Source: Acidobacteriaceae bacterium
GTDB lineage: Bacteria; Acidobacteriota; Terriglobia; Terriglobales; Acidobacteriaceae
Length of the DNA: 64,000 bases
Direction: 5' to 3'
Assembly: GCA_003138515.1 (NCBI GenBank)
Contig: PLGG01000047.1
Coordinates: 741-64,740, forward strand
The position numbers were made by a program, and so were the translations under genes. Of this stretch, positions 14,743-24,078 are shown in pieces (the first letter of the stretch is position 1; each line of letters begins with the position of its first letter). The notes beneath the pieces were generated by a model. That model saw only the letters and a list, made by a program, of their open reading frames with translations, was not told the DNA's origin and made no database searches.

Positions 14743-17700
14743 CTACGCGGCTTCTTCTTGCCGCACGTCCCGATTGCGAGTAAGCAGAAAATAAACCAGC
14801 GGCGTTATCACGAGGCTGAGCACCATCGACACTGCCAGGCCGCCGATCACCGCAATCGCCAGCGGCTGCAACATCTGCGAGCCTGCGCCCAGCGCGAAGG
14901 CCAGCGGCAACATGCCGCAGACCGCGGCCAGAGCTGTCATCACAATGGGCCGGAGGCGCCGCTGAGCTGCGTGAAGCATGGCATCGTGCGCGGATGCGCC
15001 CTGGGCGCGGAATTTTTCGTCGGCGTCGAGCAAGAGGATGCCGTTCTTGGCCACGATGCCGATGACCATGATGAGTCCCATGAACGAGGCGACGTTGAAC
15101 GTGGTGCCGGTGACGAGCAGCGCCAGAATGACGCCGGAGATTGAGAGCACCGATGAGGTGAGAATAGCGATGGGCGCGGGGAAGTTGCGAAACTCGGCGA
15201 GGAGCACGCCAAAGACCAGCACCAACGCCAGGATCAGCACGCGCAGCAGATCGCGGAAGGATTTCTGCTGCTCCTCGTAGGTTCCGCCGTACTCGACGCG
15301 AACCGAGGCGGGCAGGTGAAGTGCGGTGACGGTCTGCTGGACCCTGGCAATGCCGGTACCGAGGTCGGAACCCTCGAGCCGGCCGGTAACGACGACAAGG
15401 CTTTGCAAATTCTCGCGCCGGATTTCGTTTTGCGGCGGCAACTGCTGGACGTCGGCGAGTGATCCGAGAGAGGCTGTGTGACCTGAGGCGCTGTTGAAGA
15501 CGGTGTTTTCGATGGCGTCTAGAGAGGCGCGGGTTTCGTCGCCGAGCCGAATGCGGATGGTGTAGGGGCGGCCGTTGGCGATGAGGGGATCGGTGGTTTC
15601 TATGCCGTCGAGGATTGCGGTGGCATCGTCGGTAATTTCAGCCGGAGTAAAGCCGAGACGGGCGGCGACGACGGGGTCGACCTGAAAGTTTGTAGCTGGG
15701 CCGCTGATGGTGTTCTCGATGCCATTCTGCACGTCCACCACGCCGGGAATCTTGCCGATGGCGTCGCCTATCCTGGGCCCAAGTTGTTGGAGCAGAGTCT
15801 GATCGTTCGTGAAGGTCTTGATCTGGATAGGTTCGGGCGCGTTGGAGAGGTCGCCGATCATGTCCTGAAGCACCTGGGTGAACTCGATGTCCAGCTCCGG
15901 CTCGGTGGTTCTGATTTGCTGGCGAATATCTTCCATCACAGCGTCGATGGAGCGGCTACGCTTGGCCTTCAGCTTCACGGTAAAGTCGCCGGTGTTGGCC
16001 TCGTGCACTGCGTTAAATCCCATTTCCATGCCGGTGCGGCGGGAGGTGATTTCAACTTCGGGCGTGGCGCGCAAGATGCGCTCGACATGTTCCAGAACGC
16101 GGTTGGTCTCGCTGAGCGAACTGCCGGCCGGCATGATGTAGTCGAGGATGAAGCCGCCCTCGTCCATCTCCGGCAAAAGGTCGGAGCCAAGCGCCCGATA
16201 GCCTGCCCAGGTACCGAGAACAAGCAGCAGGCAAACTCCGCCGACCATGAGCGGCTTGACCAGCGCCCAGTTCAGGGCGCGCTCGTGGAATTGAAGCACG
16301 CGGGTCATCACGCCCCGTGGCTGGTGCTCCTCCCGCACCTCGGCAGTTTCGGGCTCGGCCAACAGCATGATGCTCAGGCCGGGCGTCCACGTCAATGCCA
16401 GCATCAGCGAAGTGAGCAGGGCCGCGGTCATGGTGATGGCGAGCGCCCTGAAGAAGCTGCCCGTGACTCCGCTGACCGAAACCAGGGGCAGAAAGACAAC
16501 CACCGGGGTGATGGTAGAAAAGACCAGCGGCGTGGTGATTTCCTTGAGCGCCTCGCGCACCGCTTCCGAGCGAGGCTCGCCGGCGTCGCGGTGCATCACA
16601 ATGTTTTCAACCACCACGATGGCGTCGTCGATCACCAGGCCGATGGCCGCGGCCAGTCCGCCCAGCGTCATCAGGTTGAAGCTCTCGCCAATGATCCAGA
16701 GAGTAAGAATGGTGACGGCGATGGTGACCGGGATGACGAGGCCGGCGATCAGCGAGCTAGTCCAGTCGCGCAGGAAGAGGAAGAGGATGATGCAGGCCAA
16801 GATGAGCCCGATGAAGATGGCGTCGCGCACGCTGGAGATGCTGTCGCGCACCAGTTGCGACTGGTCGTAGAAGAGCTCGAGCTTGACGCCCGGCGGCAGC
16901 TTGCCGCGAAGACTAGCCACCTGCGCGGCCACCGAATCGGCTACGGCAACCGTGTTGCTGGACGGCTGGCGGGCGATTGTCAGCAGCACCGCATCTTTGC
17001 CGTTTGCCGTAACGGTTGTGTAGATGGGCAGGGTTCCCGGCTGGACCGTTGCTACGTCGGCCACGCGCACGGGAGCGCCCGCGGGCGTTGTCTTCACGAT
17101 GAGTTGGCGCAGCCCGTTGGCGTCGTGCACCTGCGCTCCCACCAGGCCGAGGATCAATTGATGATTGGCTTCGTACAGGCCGGGAGAATCCACGATGTTC
17201 GAAGCCTGGATGGCGTTTACCAGGTCCGGAATGGTCACGCCGGCGTTTTGCATCAGCGCCAGGTTTGGAACGATGTGAAACTCCGGCACCTTGCCACCCT
17301 GCACGATTACGGTGCTGACGCCCTGCACGCGATTCAGGGGCGGCTTCAGATCGTAAGTGGCAATCTCCCAAAGCTGCGTTGGCGGAATGGTGTCGGAAGT
17401 GAGACTGTAGCCGAGGATGGGAAAGGTCGCGAACGTGAGCCGGTTCGAAGTGATCTTGGCCGTGGGCGGCAGCGTCTGCTCCACCTTGGAGAGCGCCGCA
17501 TCCACCAGTTGGAGAGATTGGTACATGTCCACGTTCCAATCGAAGAACAGGCTGACTTCGGCCTGGCCGCGGCTGGTAATGGAGCGAACGGTGACCAGCC
17601 CCGGCACGGTGTTTACCGCATCCTCGATGGGCTTGGTGATCGTGACCTCCATCTGCTCCACCGGCATCACGCCGTTGTCGACGCCGATGACTACGCGAGG

Positions 17701-17853
17701 AAAGTTCGTCTCAGGAAAGACAGAGATGGGCACCTGGAAGGCGAGGTAGACGCCAGCTATGGTGAGAACGGCCGCGAAGAAGAAGATGGTGCGCGTGGAT
17801 CGGGCCAGCCAGAAGGGCTTTGGCCTGCCTCCGGCGTGTTCCTCGCCGGGCAT
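14743..17853 (-). CDS. RND efflux pump, inner-membrane permease subunit
   Basis: This 1036-residue transporter of the AcrB/CusA superfamily exports toxic compounds using the proton gradient. It has an N-terminal segment (about 22-42), a large periplasmic domain, the central membrane helices with GGLAAAIGLVIDDAIVVVEN (the TM4 acidic pair), a second periplasmic half beginning LGSDLLPEMDEGGF, and C-terminal helices with GIVAKNGILLLDADE. Length and motifs match full-length pumps, nearer the MdtB/CzcA-like group than AcrB. Its ATG overlaps the stop of the adaptor gene (TGATG), so the two are translationally coupled. Substrate cannot be read from sequence. Confidence 0.93.
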   Translation of the reverse strand: MPGEEHAGGRPKPFWLARSTRTIFFFAAVLTIAGVYLAFQVPISVFPETNFPRVVIGVDNGVMPVEQMEVTITKPIEDAVNTVPGLVTVRSITSRGQAEVSLFFDWNVDMYQSLQLVDAALSKVEQTLPPTAKITSNRLTFATFPILGYSLTSDTIPPTQLWEIATYDLKPPLNRVQGVSTVIVQGGKVPEFHIVPNLALMQNAGVTIPDLVNAIQASNIVDSPGLYEANHQLILGLVGAQVHDANGLRQLIVKTTPAGAPVRVADVATVQPGTLPIYTTVTANGKDAVLLTIARQPSSNTVAVADSVAAQVASLRGKLPPGVKLELFYDQSQLVRDSISSVRDAIFIGLILACIILFLFLRDWTSSLIAGLVIPVTIAVTILTLWIIGESFNLMTLGGLAAAIGLVIDDAIVVVENIVMHRDAGEPRSEAVREALKEITTPLVFSTITPVVVFLPLVSVSGVTGSFFRALAITMTAALLTSLMLALTWTPGLSIMLLAEPETAEVREEHQPRGVMTRVLQFHERALNWALVKPLMVGGVCLLLVLGTWAGYRALGSDLLPEMDEGGFILDYIMPAGSSLSETNRVLEHVERILRATPEVEITSRRTGMEMGFNAVHEANTGDFTVKLKAKRSRSIDAVMEDIRQQIRTTEPELDIEFTQVLQDMIGDLSNAPEPIQIKTFTNDQTLLQQLGPRIGDAIGKIPGVVDVQNGIENTISGPATNFQVDPVVAARLGFTPAEITDDATAILDGIETTDPLIANGRPYTIRIRLGDETRASLDAIENTVFNSASGHTASLGSLADVQQLPPQNEIRRENLQSLVVVTGRLEGSDLGTGIARVQQTVTALHLPASVRVEYGGTYEEQQKSFRDLLRVLILALVLVFGVLLAEFRNFPAPIAILTSSVLSISGVILALLVTGTTFNVASFMGLIMVIGIVAKNGILLLDADEKFRAQGASAHDAMLHAAQRRLRPIVMTALAAVCGMLPLAFALGAGSQMLQPLAIAVIGGLAVSMVLSLVITPLVYFLLTRNRDVRQEEAA

Positions 17854-19145
17854 CAGTTGTTTCCTCCGCCCGCCGGAGCCGGAGCTATTTGTACCTTCGT
17901 GCCTTCATCGAGGCCGTAAGCGCCGGTGGTGATCACCATGTCAGTGGGCGTGAGACCGCCCGTCACCTGTACGTCGGTGCCGTCATCGATGCCCAGGGTG
18001 ACAGGCTTGCTGTGTGCCGCGCCGTCGCTGCCCACTACCATCACCGTCTTGCTCCCGTCGTTCGACGTCTGGATCGCGGAATCCGGAACCTTCCATGCCT
18101 GTGCGACGGTCTTGCCTGTGATGGACACCTTCACCGGCGTACCGACCTTGAGCTTGCCCGTCTTGTTGTCGATCTTCAGCCATACCTCGACTGTCGTGCT
18201 GCCGGGGTCCAGCGCCGGACTGACGAGCGAGACCTTCGCTCCCACTGGATCGGCAACTCCAGGCACGCTGACCGAGGCCTCGTCGCCCGCCTTCAACTGC
18301 TGCGCCAGGCGCTGCCCGATATGCGTCTTCGCCAGCAGCACCGACGTATCCATCACCGTGATCAGCGGCGCTCCGGCGGCAGCGGTCTCGCCGGCGAACA
18401 AAGGACAGTCCGTCACCACGCCGTCGATCGGGCTGCGAATCTCGGAGTAGTTCACCTGCGCTGCGGCGCCGTTGTATTTCCCTTCGGCCGAGGTCAGCTG
18501 TCCCCGCGCCGCTTTGAGCGCTGCTTCATGGCTGACGCTTCGCAGAGACTCCAGGTGCTTCGAAGCCGCGTCATAGGCCGCTTGCGCCTGCACCAGCGCG
18601 GCCTGCGCGGTGTCAAGATCGCGGCCCGGAATCGCCCCCTCGGCAAACAGTTGCTTGCGGCTGTTCACGATGCTCTGGTTCAAATCGAGATTTGCCTTGG
18701 CCGACGCCAGGTCCGACTCCGCCTTGAGCGTATCTTCCGGCACCTGTGCCTTGGTCGTCGTGGCGTACGCTGCCTGCGCCGCCTCGAGCGATCCCTTGTT
18801 GTCCATCGCCGCCGCAGACAGGTCGGCGTTTTCAAGCTCGACCAGCAGCTGGCCCTTCCTGACCTTCGATCCGCGCGCAACATAGAGGTGCTTGACTGGA
18901 GCGCTGATCTTGGGTGCGATTGCCGCTTGTTCGATCGGCGCCAGAATAGCGTCGGCGGAAATCTGTTCGGCAATCGGCCCCTGCACGGGACGCGCGGCCT
19001 GCACTGTTACCAGCGGTTCAGGCGCGGCGGCTTTCTTGCAGCCCGGCGAAGACACCAGCAGCAGCGCGGCGGCTGCTGCCAGCACCCAGCTCGGACGCGC
19101 AAGGCTTTTGCTTCGGGGTGTGCTCTGCTTCGTCGTTTCGCTCAT
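17853..19145 (-). CDS. RND efflux periplasmic adaptor subunit (lipoprotein)
   Basis: This is a 430-residue membrane fusion protein that bridges the pump and the outer-membrane channel. It has a positively charged start, a hydrophobic segment and a lipobox-like LLVSSPGC; a lipoyl-like half motif around APVKHLYVARGSKVRKGQLL; a long alpha-helical hairpin (about 105-190); then NYSEIRSPIDGVVTDC for the second lipoyl half and beta-barrel domains. The gene sits between tolC-like and pump genes (31-bp gap and 1-nt overlap). Confidence 0.92.
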   Translation of the reverse strand: MSETTKQSTPRSKSLARPSWVLAAAAALLLVSSPGCKKAAAPEPLVTVQAARPVQGPIAEQISADAILAPIEQAAIAPKISAPVKHLYVARGSKVRKGQLLVELENADLSAAAMDNKGSLEAAQAAYATTTKAQVPEDTLKAESDLASAKANLDLNQSIVNSRKQLFAEGAIPGRDLDTAQAALVQAQAAYDAASKHLESLRSVSHEAALKAARGQLTSAEGKYNGAAAQVNYSEIRSPIDGVVTDCPLFAGETAAAGAPLITVMDTSVLLAKTHIGQRLAQQLKAGDEASVSVPGVADPVGAKVSLVSPALDPGSTTVEVWLKIDNKTGKLKVGTPVKVSITGKTVAQAWKVPDSAIQTSNDGSKTVMVVGSDGAAHSKPVTLGIDDGTDVQVTGGLTPTDMVITTGAYGLDEGTKVQIAPAPAGGGNN

Positions 19146-19176
19146 AGCCGGTTCACTGATTTCTCACCCCTGTTCC

Positions 19177-20586
19177 TTACATCGTTCCCGTGATCGTCTG
19201 CAAGGCGGCTCTCGCGGTCTCGTAGCGCACGCGTCCGTCCTCACGCGCGTTTTCCGCGCTGACGTAGGCGTTTTCCGCGTCCACCACTTCCAGAACCGTG
19301 GCCTCGCCACCTCTGTAACGCAGCTTGGTCAACCGCAGGCTCTCCTCCGCTGTCGCGGCACTCAGGTCCAGCGAAGCCAGTTGATCGCGCGCCGCCTGGG
19401 CCTCGGAATACGCTTCTTCCAATTGGGCGATGAGCCGCCTTTGCGTAGCGCTCAACGCCACCTGCGAGGCGTCGCGGCGAATCTCGCTTTGCTTCACCTT
19501 GTGTTCGCTTGCCAGCCAATCCCACACCGGAACATTCACGGTAAGACTCGCCGAGTAGCCCAGATTGCGCTCGCCGTCGGGGCCGTTGGTTGCAAACTGC
19601 GGCGCGTCGATGCCGTAGGTCACGTTCAGGCCTGCGGTGGGCAGCAAGGCTCCCCACGCTGCCTGCACATCGGCGTTGCTCGCGGCCACCGCGGCCAACG
19701 CACTTTTCAGCTCAGGGTTGTTGCGCGCCGCGGCCTGCTCAACGTCGTCTTTCGACGCGAGCGGCGGCGCCGTTTCCGGGGCGCTCAGCGTGTACGCGGT
19801 TCGGGGATCGGCAAACAGCAGCACTCCCAGGTCCAGGCGCGCCTTTTCGGCAGCCACCTTGGCGTCCTCCGCATCGCGGTCCCGTTGCTGTTCGAGCAGT
19901 TGCGCCTTCACCACGTCGGCGTGCGCGGCTTCGCGTCCCTGTTCTCGCTCGCTCGTCAATTTCGTAAAATCGGACGCTTCCTGACGGGCGCTATCGGCCA
20001 CCGCCAGCTTGTGGTCTGCCGCGAGGGAACTGTAAAACAAAGTGGTCACTGCAGCCACGAGCCCGCGCCGAGCAATCTCCTGCTCCGCCTTGGCCATTGC
20101 CGCGGCAGCATCGGCATGCCGAACGGCCGCCACCGGGCCCAACCCCAGCGTCTCGTTCACTATCGCCTGGCTGAAGTATTCCCGCACGCCATTGTTGGCG
20201 ATGAATTTCGGCAGATCCGGCGTATCGGAGACCTGCCCCACCTGGCCATGCGCACCGTTGGGCTCCGTATAGAGCCCCTGGTTGAAATAGGCCACATTGG
20301 GCAAAAGGCCGGCGACCGCAATCGACTTGTCCAATCCTGCCGTCCGGCTTGCCGCAACGGCGGCGGCATACGCAGGCTCGCTCGCTTGCGCGCGCCGGAT
20401 CGCCTCATCCAGCGTGATTACGACGGGTGTCCCGTCGCCAGCGGCGCCGTTGCTCTGCGCGTGACCTTGGGGAAAGGTTGCCGCGGCTGCCAGCATGATG
20501 GAAACCAGTGCTTCAGACGAAGGAACTCGAAGGCGCCTGCCCATCCTGCGGCGGAGCTCGTTGCACCGTTTCACAAACAAAAGCAT
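19177..20586 (-). CDS. TolC-family outer-membrane efflux protein
   Basis: This 469-residue outer-membrane channel is the exit duct of the tripartite RND pump. It has an N-terminal signal region (about 28-45), then ITLDEAIRRAQASEPAYAAA, the usual TolC first helix, and two long coiled-coil halves with small beta regions. The second repeat contains NPELKSALAAVAASNADVQAAWGALLPT, and LTKLRYRGGEATVLEVVDAE is the classic C-terminal signature. It is the first gene of the minus-strand efflux operon. A methionine at residue 15 is an alternative start that would shorten the N-region. Confidence 0.92.
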   Translation of the reverse strand: MLLFVKRCNELRRRMGRRLRVPSSEALVSIMLAAAATFPQGHAQSNGAAGDGTPVVITLDEAIRRAQASEPAYAAAVAASRTAGLDKSIAVAGLLPNVAYFNQGLYTEPNGAHGQVGQVSDTPDLPKFIANNGVREYFSQAIVNETLGLGPVAAVRHADAAAAMAKAEQEIARRGLVAAVTTLFYSSLAADHKLAVADSARQEASDFTKLTSEREQGREAAHADVVKAQLLEQQRDRDAEDAKVAAEKARLDLGVLLFADPRTAYTLSAPETAPPLASKDDVEQAAARNNPELKSALAAVAASNADVQAAWGALLPTAGLNVTYGIDAPQFATNGPDGERNLGYSASLTVNVPVWDWLASEHKVKQSEIRRDASQVALSATQRRLIAQLEEAYSEAQAARDQLASLDLSAATAEESLRLTKLRYRGGEATVLEVVDAENAYVSAENAREDGRVRYETARAALQTITGTM

Positions 20587-20723
20587 ACTAGGCGCGGTAG
20601 GATCTTACTGAATCTCGATATCCAAGCGCGCAGCGCAGGAGCCGGCTGGGCCTCGCTGAGGAGTCGATGGGTTTTGATAACTTGACCCCCATCATCGCCC
20701 CGGCTCTGCGATACTTATTTGTT

Positions 20724-21275
20724 ATGCCGATTGACGACCTGCAGCGGGCTGCCCAGAAAATTGCCGGATTCCTGAACTCCCTGAACAAGCTAGGCGGGAT
20801 GCGCCTCAAGTACCGCATCAGCGCGGCCGATGGAACGCAGGAAGGCGAAGGCCCAGCGGTGCGACAGATCAGCGTTGAATTGGCCGGGCCCGACGTGCCT
20901 CTCGTGATCCAGCACAACGGCGAACTGCTGCGGGCTCTGGAAACCCTGGCCGCGCAGATGCTGCGCCTCGACCACCACGAGCACGATATGGTGAGCTTCG
21001 ACGCCGCGAACTTTAAGGCGTTGCGCGCCGAAGAGCTGCGCCTGGCCGCTGAAGCCGCCGCTGAGAAGGTGCGCCAAACGGGAGCTCCCTACAGCTTTCC
21101 GCCCATGAACAGCCGCGAAAGGCGCATGTTGCATTTGGCCTGCCGGGCTTTGCAGGGCGTGGAGACGGCCAGCGTGGGCGAGGGGTCAAGCCGCTTTCTT
21201 GTGGTCTATCCCGAGGGCAAGACCAATCTCCCTGTTGAGCCGCAATTCAAGCCGAGAGGGTTTGGACGGCGGTAG
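20724..21275 (+). CDS. Jag/KhpB-like R3H-domain RNA-binding protein
   Basis: The 183-residue product has a KH-like middle (about 45-90) in which the GxxG loop is degenerate (IQHNGELL), then the R3H domain: AAEKVRQTGAPYSFPPMN and SRERRMLHLACRAL, ending with VGEGSSRFLVVYP. This is the organisation of Jag/KhpB, an RNA-binding partner of the membrane insertase locus in other bacteria, although no yidC or rnpA is nearby. The frame is open to an ATG at 20667 that has GAGGAG only 3-4 nt upstream. I chose MPIDDL because the domain-like sequence begins there, but the start is uncertain. Confidence 0.8.
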   Translation: MPIDDLQRAAQKIAGFLNSLNKLGGMRLKYRISAADGTQEGEGPAVRQISVELAGPDVPLVIQHNGELLRALETLAAQMLRLDHHEHDMVSFDAANFKALRAEELRLAAEAAAEKVRQTGAPYSFPPMNSRERRMLHLACRALQGVETASVGEGSSRFLVVYPEGKTNLPVEPQFKPRGFGRR

Positions 21276-21278
21276 AGC

Positions 21279-21304
21279 AGGGAACAAGGGACCAAGGGAA
21301 CAAG
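21279..21304. repeat. Octamer tandem repeat (AGGGAACA/AGGGACCA)
   Basis: The 103-bp gap between the R3H gene and the nucleoside hydrolase opens with AGGGAACA-AGGGACCA-AGGGAACA. The same octamer family occurs inside egtB (6458-6491) and, inverted, at 62441-62461. It begins four bases after the R3H stop. Confidence 0.8.
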
Positions 21305-21378
21305 AAGGCTGCTCTGAGCAAGGGCGCAAGTTGAATTCCGCAGGGCGCCGGCCGACGCGCTATGCCAAAATCCAATAT

Positions 21379-22458
21379 ATGAAGAAACAATTCCTCGCAC
21401 TCGTTGCGCTGGTTTGCGTCACGATGTGCCCCGCGCAACAGCGCCTTGTCCTTATCGATCAGGATGGCGCCGGCCCAGGCGGGTCAGACCAGATGGCGAT
21501 GCTGACGTTGCTTCAGGCGCCGACAGTGCAAGTGCTGGGAATCACCATGGTGACCGGCGACGCGTGGCGCGACGAGGAAACTCTGCACACGTTGCGCATG
21601 CTTGAGCTGACCGGCCACGCCGATGTTCCCGTGGTTCGCGGCGCGGTGTTTCCGCTGGTCCGCAATCAAGAGCAAACGCGGCTTGAGGAAGCGCTCGATG
21701 GCAAGGTGGCGTGGCTCGGCGCATGGGGAGGGGTCCCGGTAACGACGGCCGGTGCGCCGCGTCCGGTGCCGCATGGGCCGTACGAGATTCCACCGATGCC
21801 CGAGGGCGTGCCGTCCATAAAGCCGCTCGACGAAGACGCTGCGCACTTTCTCATTCGCCAGGTGCGAGCGCATCCGCACGAGGTGACCATCTACGCCGCA
21901 GGGCCGCTGACCAACATCGCGCTGACCGTCTCGATCGATCCCGAGTTCGCCGCGCTCACGAAAGGAATTGTGGTCATGGGCGGCAGCCTGAATCCGCAGA
22001 CTAACGATCCCGAGTCTGCAGACCCGCGCCACGAGTTCAATTTCTGGTTCGATCCCGAGGCCGCGCACATCGTGCTGCGCGCCGACTGGCCGCGCGTTGA
22101 TGTAACGACCATGGATGTTTCAGAAAAGGCGCCGTTCACGCAGGAGATGCTGGATGCGATTGCAAAGTCGCAGACGCCGGCCGCGCGCTACATCGCCGCA
22201 TGGAGCCAGCGGCGCACATTGATGTGGGACGAGCTCGAAGCATGTGCGTGGATCGATCCCGCGATCATCACGAAGGAGAAAGACGTCTACATGGATGTCG
22301 ACCTGAGCCACGGCCCCAGCTACGGCGATACGCTCGCGTGGCCGGAGCCGATGAAGCCGTCGATTGATGTTCGGCTCGTCCACGCGCAGATGGATCTCGA
22401 TTTGCCGCGGTTCCAAAAGGAATTTGTCGATCTGATGACGCGGCCCGAAGCAAGATAA
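21379..22458 (+). CDS. Secreted inosine-uridine preferring nucleoside hydrolase
   Basis: Nucleoside hydrolases cleave the N-glycosidic bond of ribonucleosides and hold a calcium ion with an aspartate cluster. The 359-residue product has a signal peptide (MKKQFLALVALVCVTMCPAQ), the N-terminal LVLIDQDGAGPGGSDQMAML in place of the usual DTDxGxDDA, YAAGPLTNIAL in the centre, MGGSLN, and HEFNFWFDPEAAHIVL. The first aspartate motif is altered (DQDGAGPGGSD), so calcium binding and specificity may differ. ATG 21379 was chosen for the signal peptide; the frame is open upstream through the octamer repeat. The export signal suggests periplasmic scavenging. Confidence 0.85.
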   Translation: MKKQFLALVALVCVTMCPAQQRLVLIDQDGAGPGGSDQMAMLTLLQAPTVQVLGITMVTGDAWRDEETLHTLRMLELTGHADVPVVRGAVFPLVRNQEQTRLEEALDGKVAWLGAWGGVPVTTAGAPRPVPHGPYEIPPMPEGVPSIKPLDEDAAHFLIRQVRAHPHEVTIYAAGPLTNIALTVSIDPEFAALTKGIVVMGGSLNPQTNDPESADPRHEFNFWFDPEAAHIVLRADWPRVDVTTMDVSEKAPFTQEMLDAIAKSQTPAARYIAAWSQRRTLMWDELEACAWIDPAIITKEKDVYMDVDLSHGPSYGDTLAWPEPMKPSIDVRLVHAQMDLDLPRFQKEFVDLMTRPEAR

Positions 22459-22492
22459 CTGATCCGATGGAAAGTTCCCGTGAAGGTGCAGG

Positions 22493-22885
22493 ATGGCGCA
22501 GGAATCGATTCTTGGAAAATGCAAGCTGGTCGCCTTTGTAGCCACAAAAGATCCCGTCAAGGCGCGAGCCTTCTATGAAGGCGTACTGGGACTTCGGCTG
22601 GTGGAGGATGTGCAGCCGTTCGCGCTGGTTTTCGACGCCAATGAAACCATGTTGCGAGTAACAGTAGTGCGCGAACACAATCCTGCGCCGTTCACGGTGT
22701 TGGGGTGGGGCGTGAAGTCGATCGAGGACACGGTGGAGCGGTTGACAGCAGCGGGAGTCGAGTTTCAGCGCTACCCTGGGATCAACGAAGGCGATCCGAA
22801 GGGAATCTGGACTGCACCCGGCGGGGCCCGTGTTGCCTGGTTCAAAGATCCCGATGGAAATGTGTTGAGCGTAACGCAGTTTTAG
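22493..22885 (+). CDS. VOC-family (glyoxalase-like) protein
   Basis: This 130-residue protein of the vicinal oxygen chelate fold has paired beta-alpha-beta-beta-beta modules. The first module, CKLVAFVATKDPVKARAFYEG, carries the typical start, and the second ends AWFKDPDGNVLSVTQF, where the glutamate or histidine metal ligand usually sits near the DPDGN turn. Metal ligands are not complete by eye (no clear H...E pattern), so the activity could be lyase, dioxygenase-like or binding only. It is 34 bp downstream of the nucleoside hydrolase on the same strand and is followed by a hairpin terminator. Confidence 0.85.
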   Translation: MAQESILGKCKLVAFVATKDPVKARAFYEGVLGLRLVEDVQPFALVFDANETMLRVTVVREHNPAPFTVLGWGVKSIEDTVERLTAAGVEFQRYPGINEGDPKGIWTAPGGARVAWFKDPDGNVLSVTQF

Positions 22886-22908
22886 AGCGGGCGTTGGATT
22901 CGCCCGCT
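22886..22908 (+). terminator. Hairpin after the VOC gene
   Basis: AGCGGGCG and CGCCCGCT form a perfect 8-bp stem with a 7-nt loop, beginning right after the VOC stop codon in a 56-bp gap between convergent genes. There is no strong T-tract, so it may act on both strands or simply pause the polymerase. Confidence 0.55.
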
Positions 22909-22941
22909 CATTCTGCCGCGGTCCAAAATTGTCCGGCCGGA

Positions 22942-23454
22942 TTAGTTGGATGAGTGTTCGTCGTCGCGGTCGTGATGCTTGTACTTAATGATGGTCTCGT
23001 TCAGCCGGTCGGCATCGACGGAGACTTGTACTACGTCCAGCTCGACGCCGTTGAGATCGAGAATGAAAAGCCCCATGCGCTTGCCCTCGGGGTGCGAGAA
23101 GATCAGCGTTTGCTCGCCGCCATGGCGGCTGGTCTCGCGGATCATCCGCTCCCATCCCTGGCCCAGCTTCTCCTCAACCAGCCTGTTCAGCTCCTCGCCA
23201 TCAACCGGCGCGGAAAAGTGCTCGAACTCAGCAACGTGCACGCCGTCCACGCCGCCGCGCGTGGCCACGCCCGCGACCACGCTCGCGAGCCCCATGAGCG
23301 GGATGCGCATTGCGTGTTCGTGATAGCGGCTCTCAATCGAGTTGACCACGCCGTCAAAGCCGCCGCCGCCGGCCGCCGCCAGAGCAACCCAGGGAACGAT
23401 CACAGCGATACAAAGCGCTGCGCATCCGAGCGGAATCCAAGAGTGTCTGTTCAT
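22942..23454 (-). CDS. Exported protein of unknown function in a sigma-factor operon
   Basis: This 170-residue protein has an N-terminal signal/anchor segment (about 10-28), a glycine-rich patch, and a mixed alpha/beta domain (about 60-160). Its phrases HPEGKRMGLFILDLNGVELDVVQVSVD and RMIRETSRHGGEQTLIFS resemble the DUF4252 neighbour (VFVLDAEAKELTIVLI and VRESKGGESTDVMM), so the two are probably distant paralogues. It overlaps the DUF4252 gene by 4 nt and is the last gene of the sigma-factor operon. Function unknown. Confidence 0.75.
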   Translation of the reverse strand: MNRHSWIPLGCAALCIAVIVPWVALAAAGGGGFDGVVNSIESRYHEHAMRIPLMGLASVVAGVATRGGVDGVHVAEFEHFSAPVDGEELNRLVEEKLGQGWERMIRETSRHGGEQTLIFSHPEGKRMGLFILDLNGVELDVVQVSVDADRLNETIIKYKHHDRDDEHSSN

Positions 23455-24059
23455 TGGTCACCTTCCTTTGCGGCCTTCCCCTTGTCATCGGTCTTGTCTT
23501 TGGCGTGCTTGTCTTTTTCAATGTCGCCCAGTTTGCTCAACCCGCTCAGACCCTTCAACTCGCTCAGTTGATCCATGCGGATGGGGCCCAGAATGAGCAC
23601 AATCGTCAGCTCCTTCGCCTCTGCATCCAACACAAAGATTCCGTGCGGCTCACCGTTCACCATTTTCATCATCACGTCCGTGCTCTCGCCGCCCTTGCTC
23701 TCGCGTACATGCACCATCGGCGTCCACTCAGGAGTTCCGAAGGCCTGGCGCAGCTGTTCAAGCTGGTCCGTCGAGTACTGGCCTTCCTTGTCGAACTCAT
23801 AGCTGCGCACGTAGATGCCGTCGAGCCCCTGGATCAATTGCTTCACCGCGACCTGGTCCTTGTCGTTGTTGTCCATGAATTTCGCGGCGAAGTCGAGCAT
23901 GCCCTTGCCCAGCGTCACCTCGGTTACGTTGGCGGCGCGCGCGGCTAGCTCCTTCTCGACGGGCGCGGGTAGCGGGAGAGGCGACGGTGACGGCTGAGCC
24001 AGCGCCGGCGCAATCAGCGCGGCGGCTCCCAGGAAGACTGCGGCAATGCGATGTTTCAT
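23451..24059 (-). CDS. Secreted DUF4252-like protein
   Basis: This 202-residue protein has a signal peptide (MKHRIAAVFLGAAALIAPALAQ), a Pro-rich linker, a domain matching DUF4252 (about 45-165; LDFAAKFMDNNDKDQVAVKQ, GIYVRSYEFDKEGQY, HGIFVLDAEAKELTIVLI) and a highly charged Lys/Asp tail. DUF4252 proteins accompany ECF sigma factors in Acidobacteriota and Bacteroidetes; their role is unknown. It lies 45 bp downstream of the membrane partner of the sigma factor, separated by a small repeat, and overlaps the next gene by 4 nt. Confidence 0.82.
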   Translation of the reverse strand: MKHRIAAVFLGAAALIAPALAQPSPSPLPLPAPVEKELAARAANVTEVTLGKGMLDFAAKFMDNNDKDQVAVKQLIQGLDGIYVRSYEFDKEGQYSTDQLEQLRQAFGTPEWTPMVHVRESKGGESTDVMMKMVNGEPHGIFVLDAEAKELTIVLILGPIRMDQLSELKGLSGLSKLGDIEKDKHAKDKTDDKGKAAKEGDQ

Positions 24060-24078
24060 GATCGTTCTCCTTAGCTTT

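Noticed and set aside
15784-17919. 711-codon open frame on the plus strand
   Set aside because: It is antisense to the RND pump and adaptor, rich in His/Arg/Gly with no domain, as expected for a shadow frame in G+C-rich DNA.
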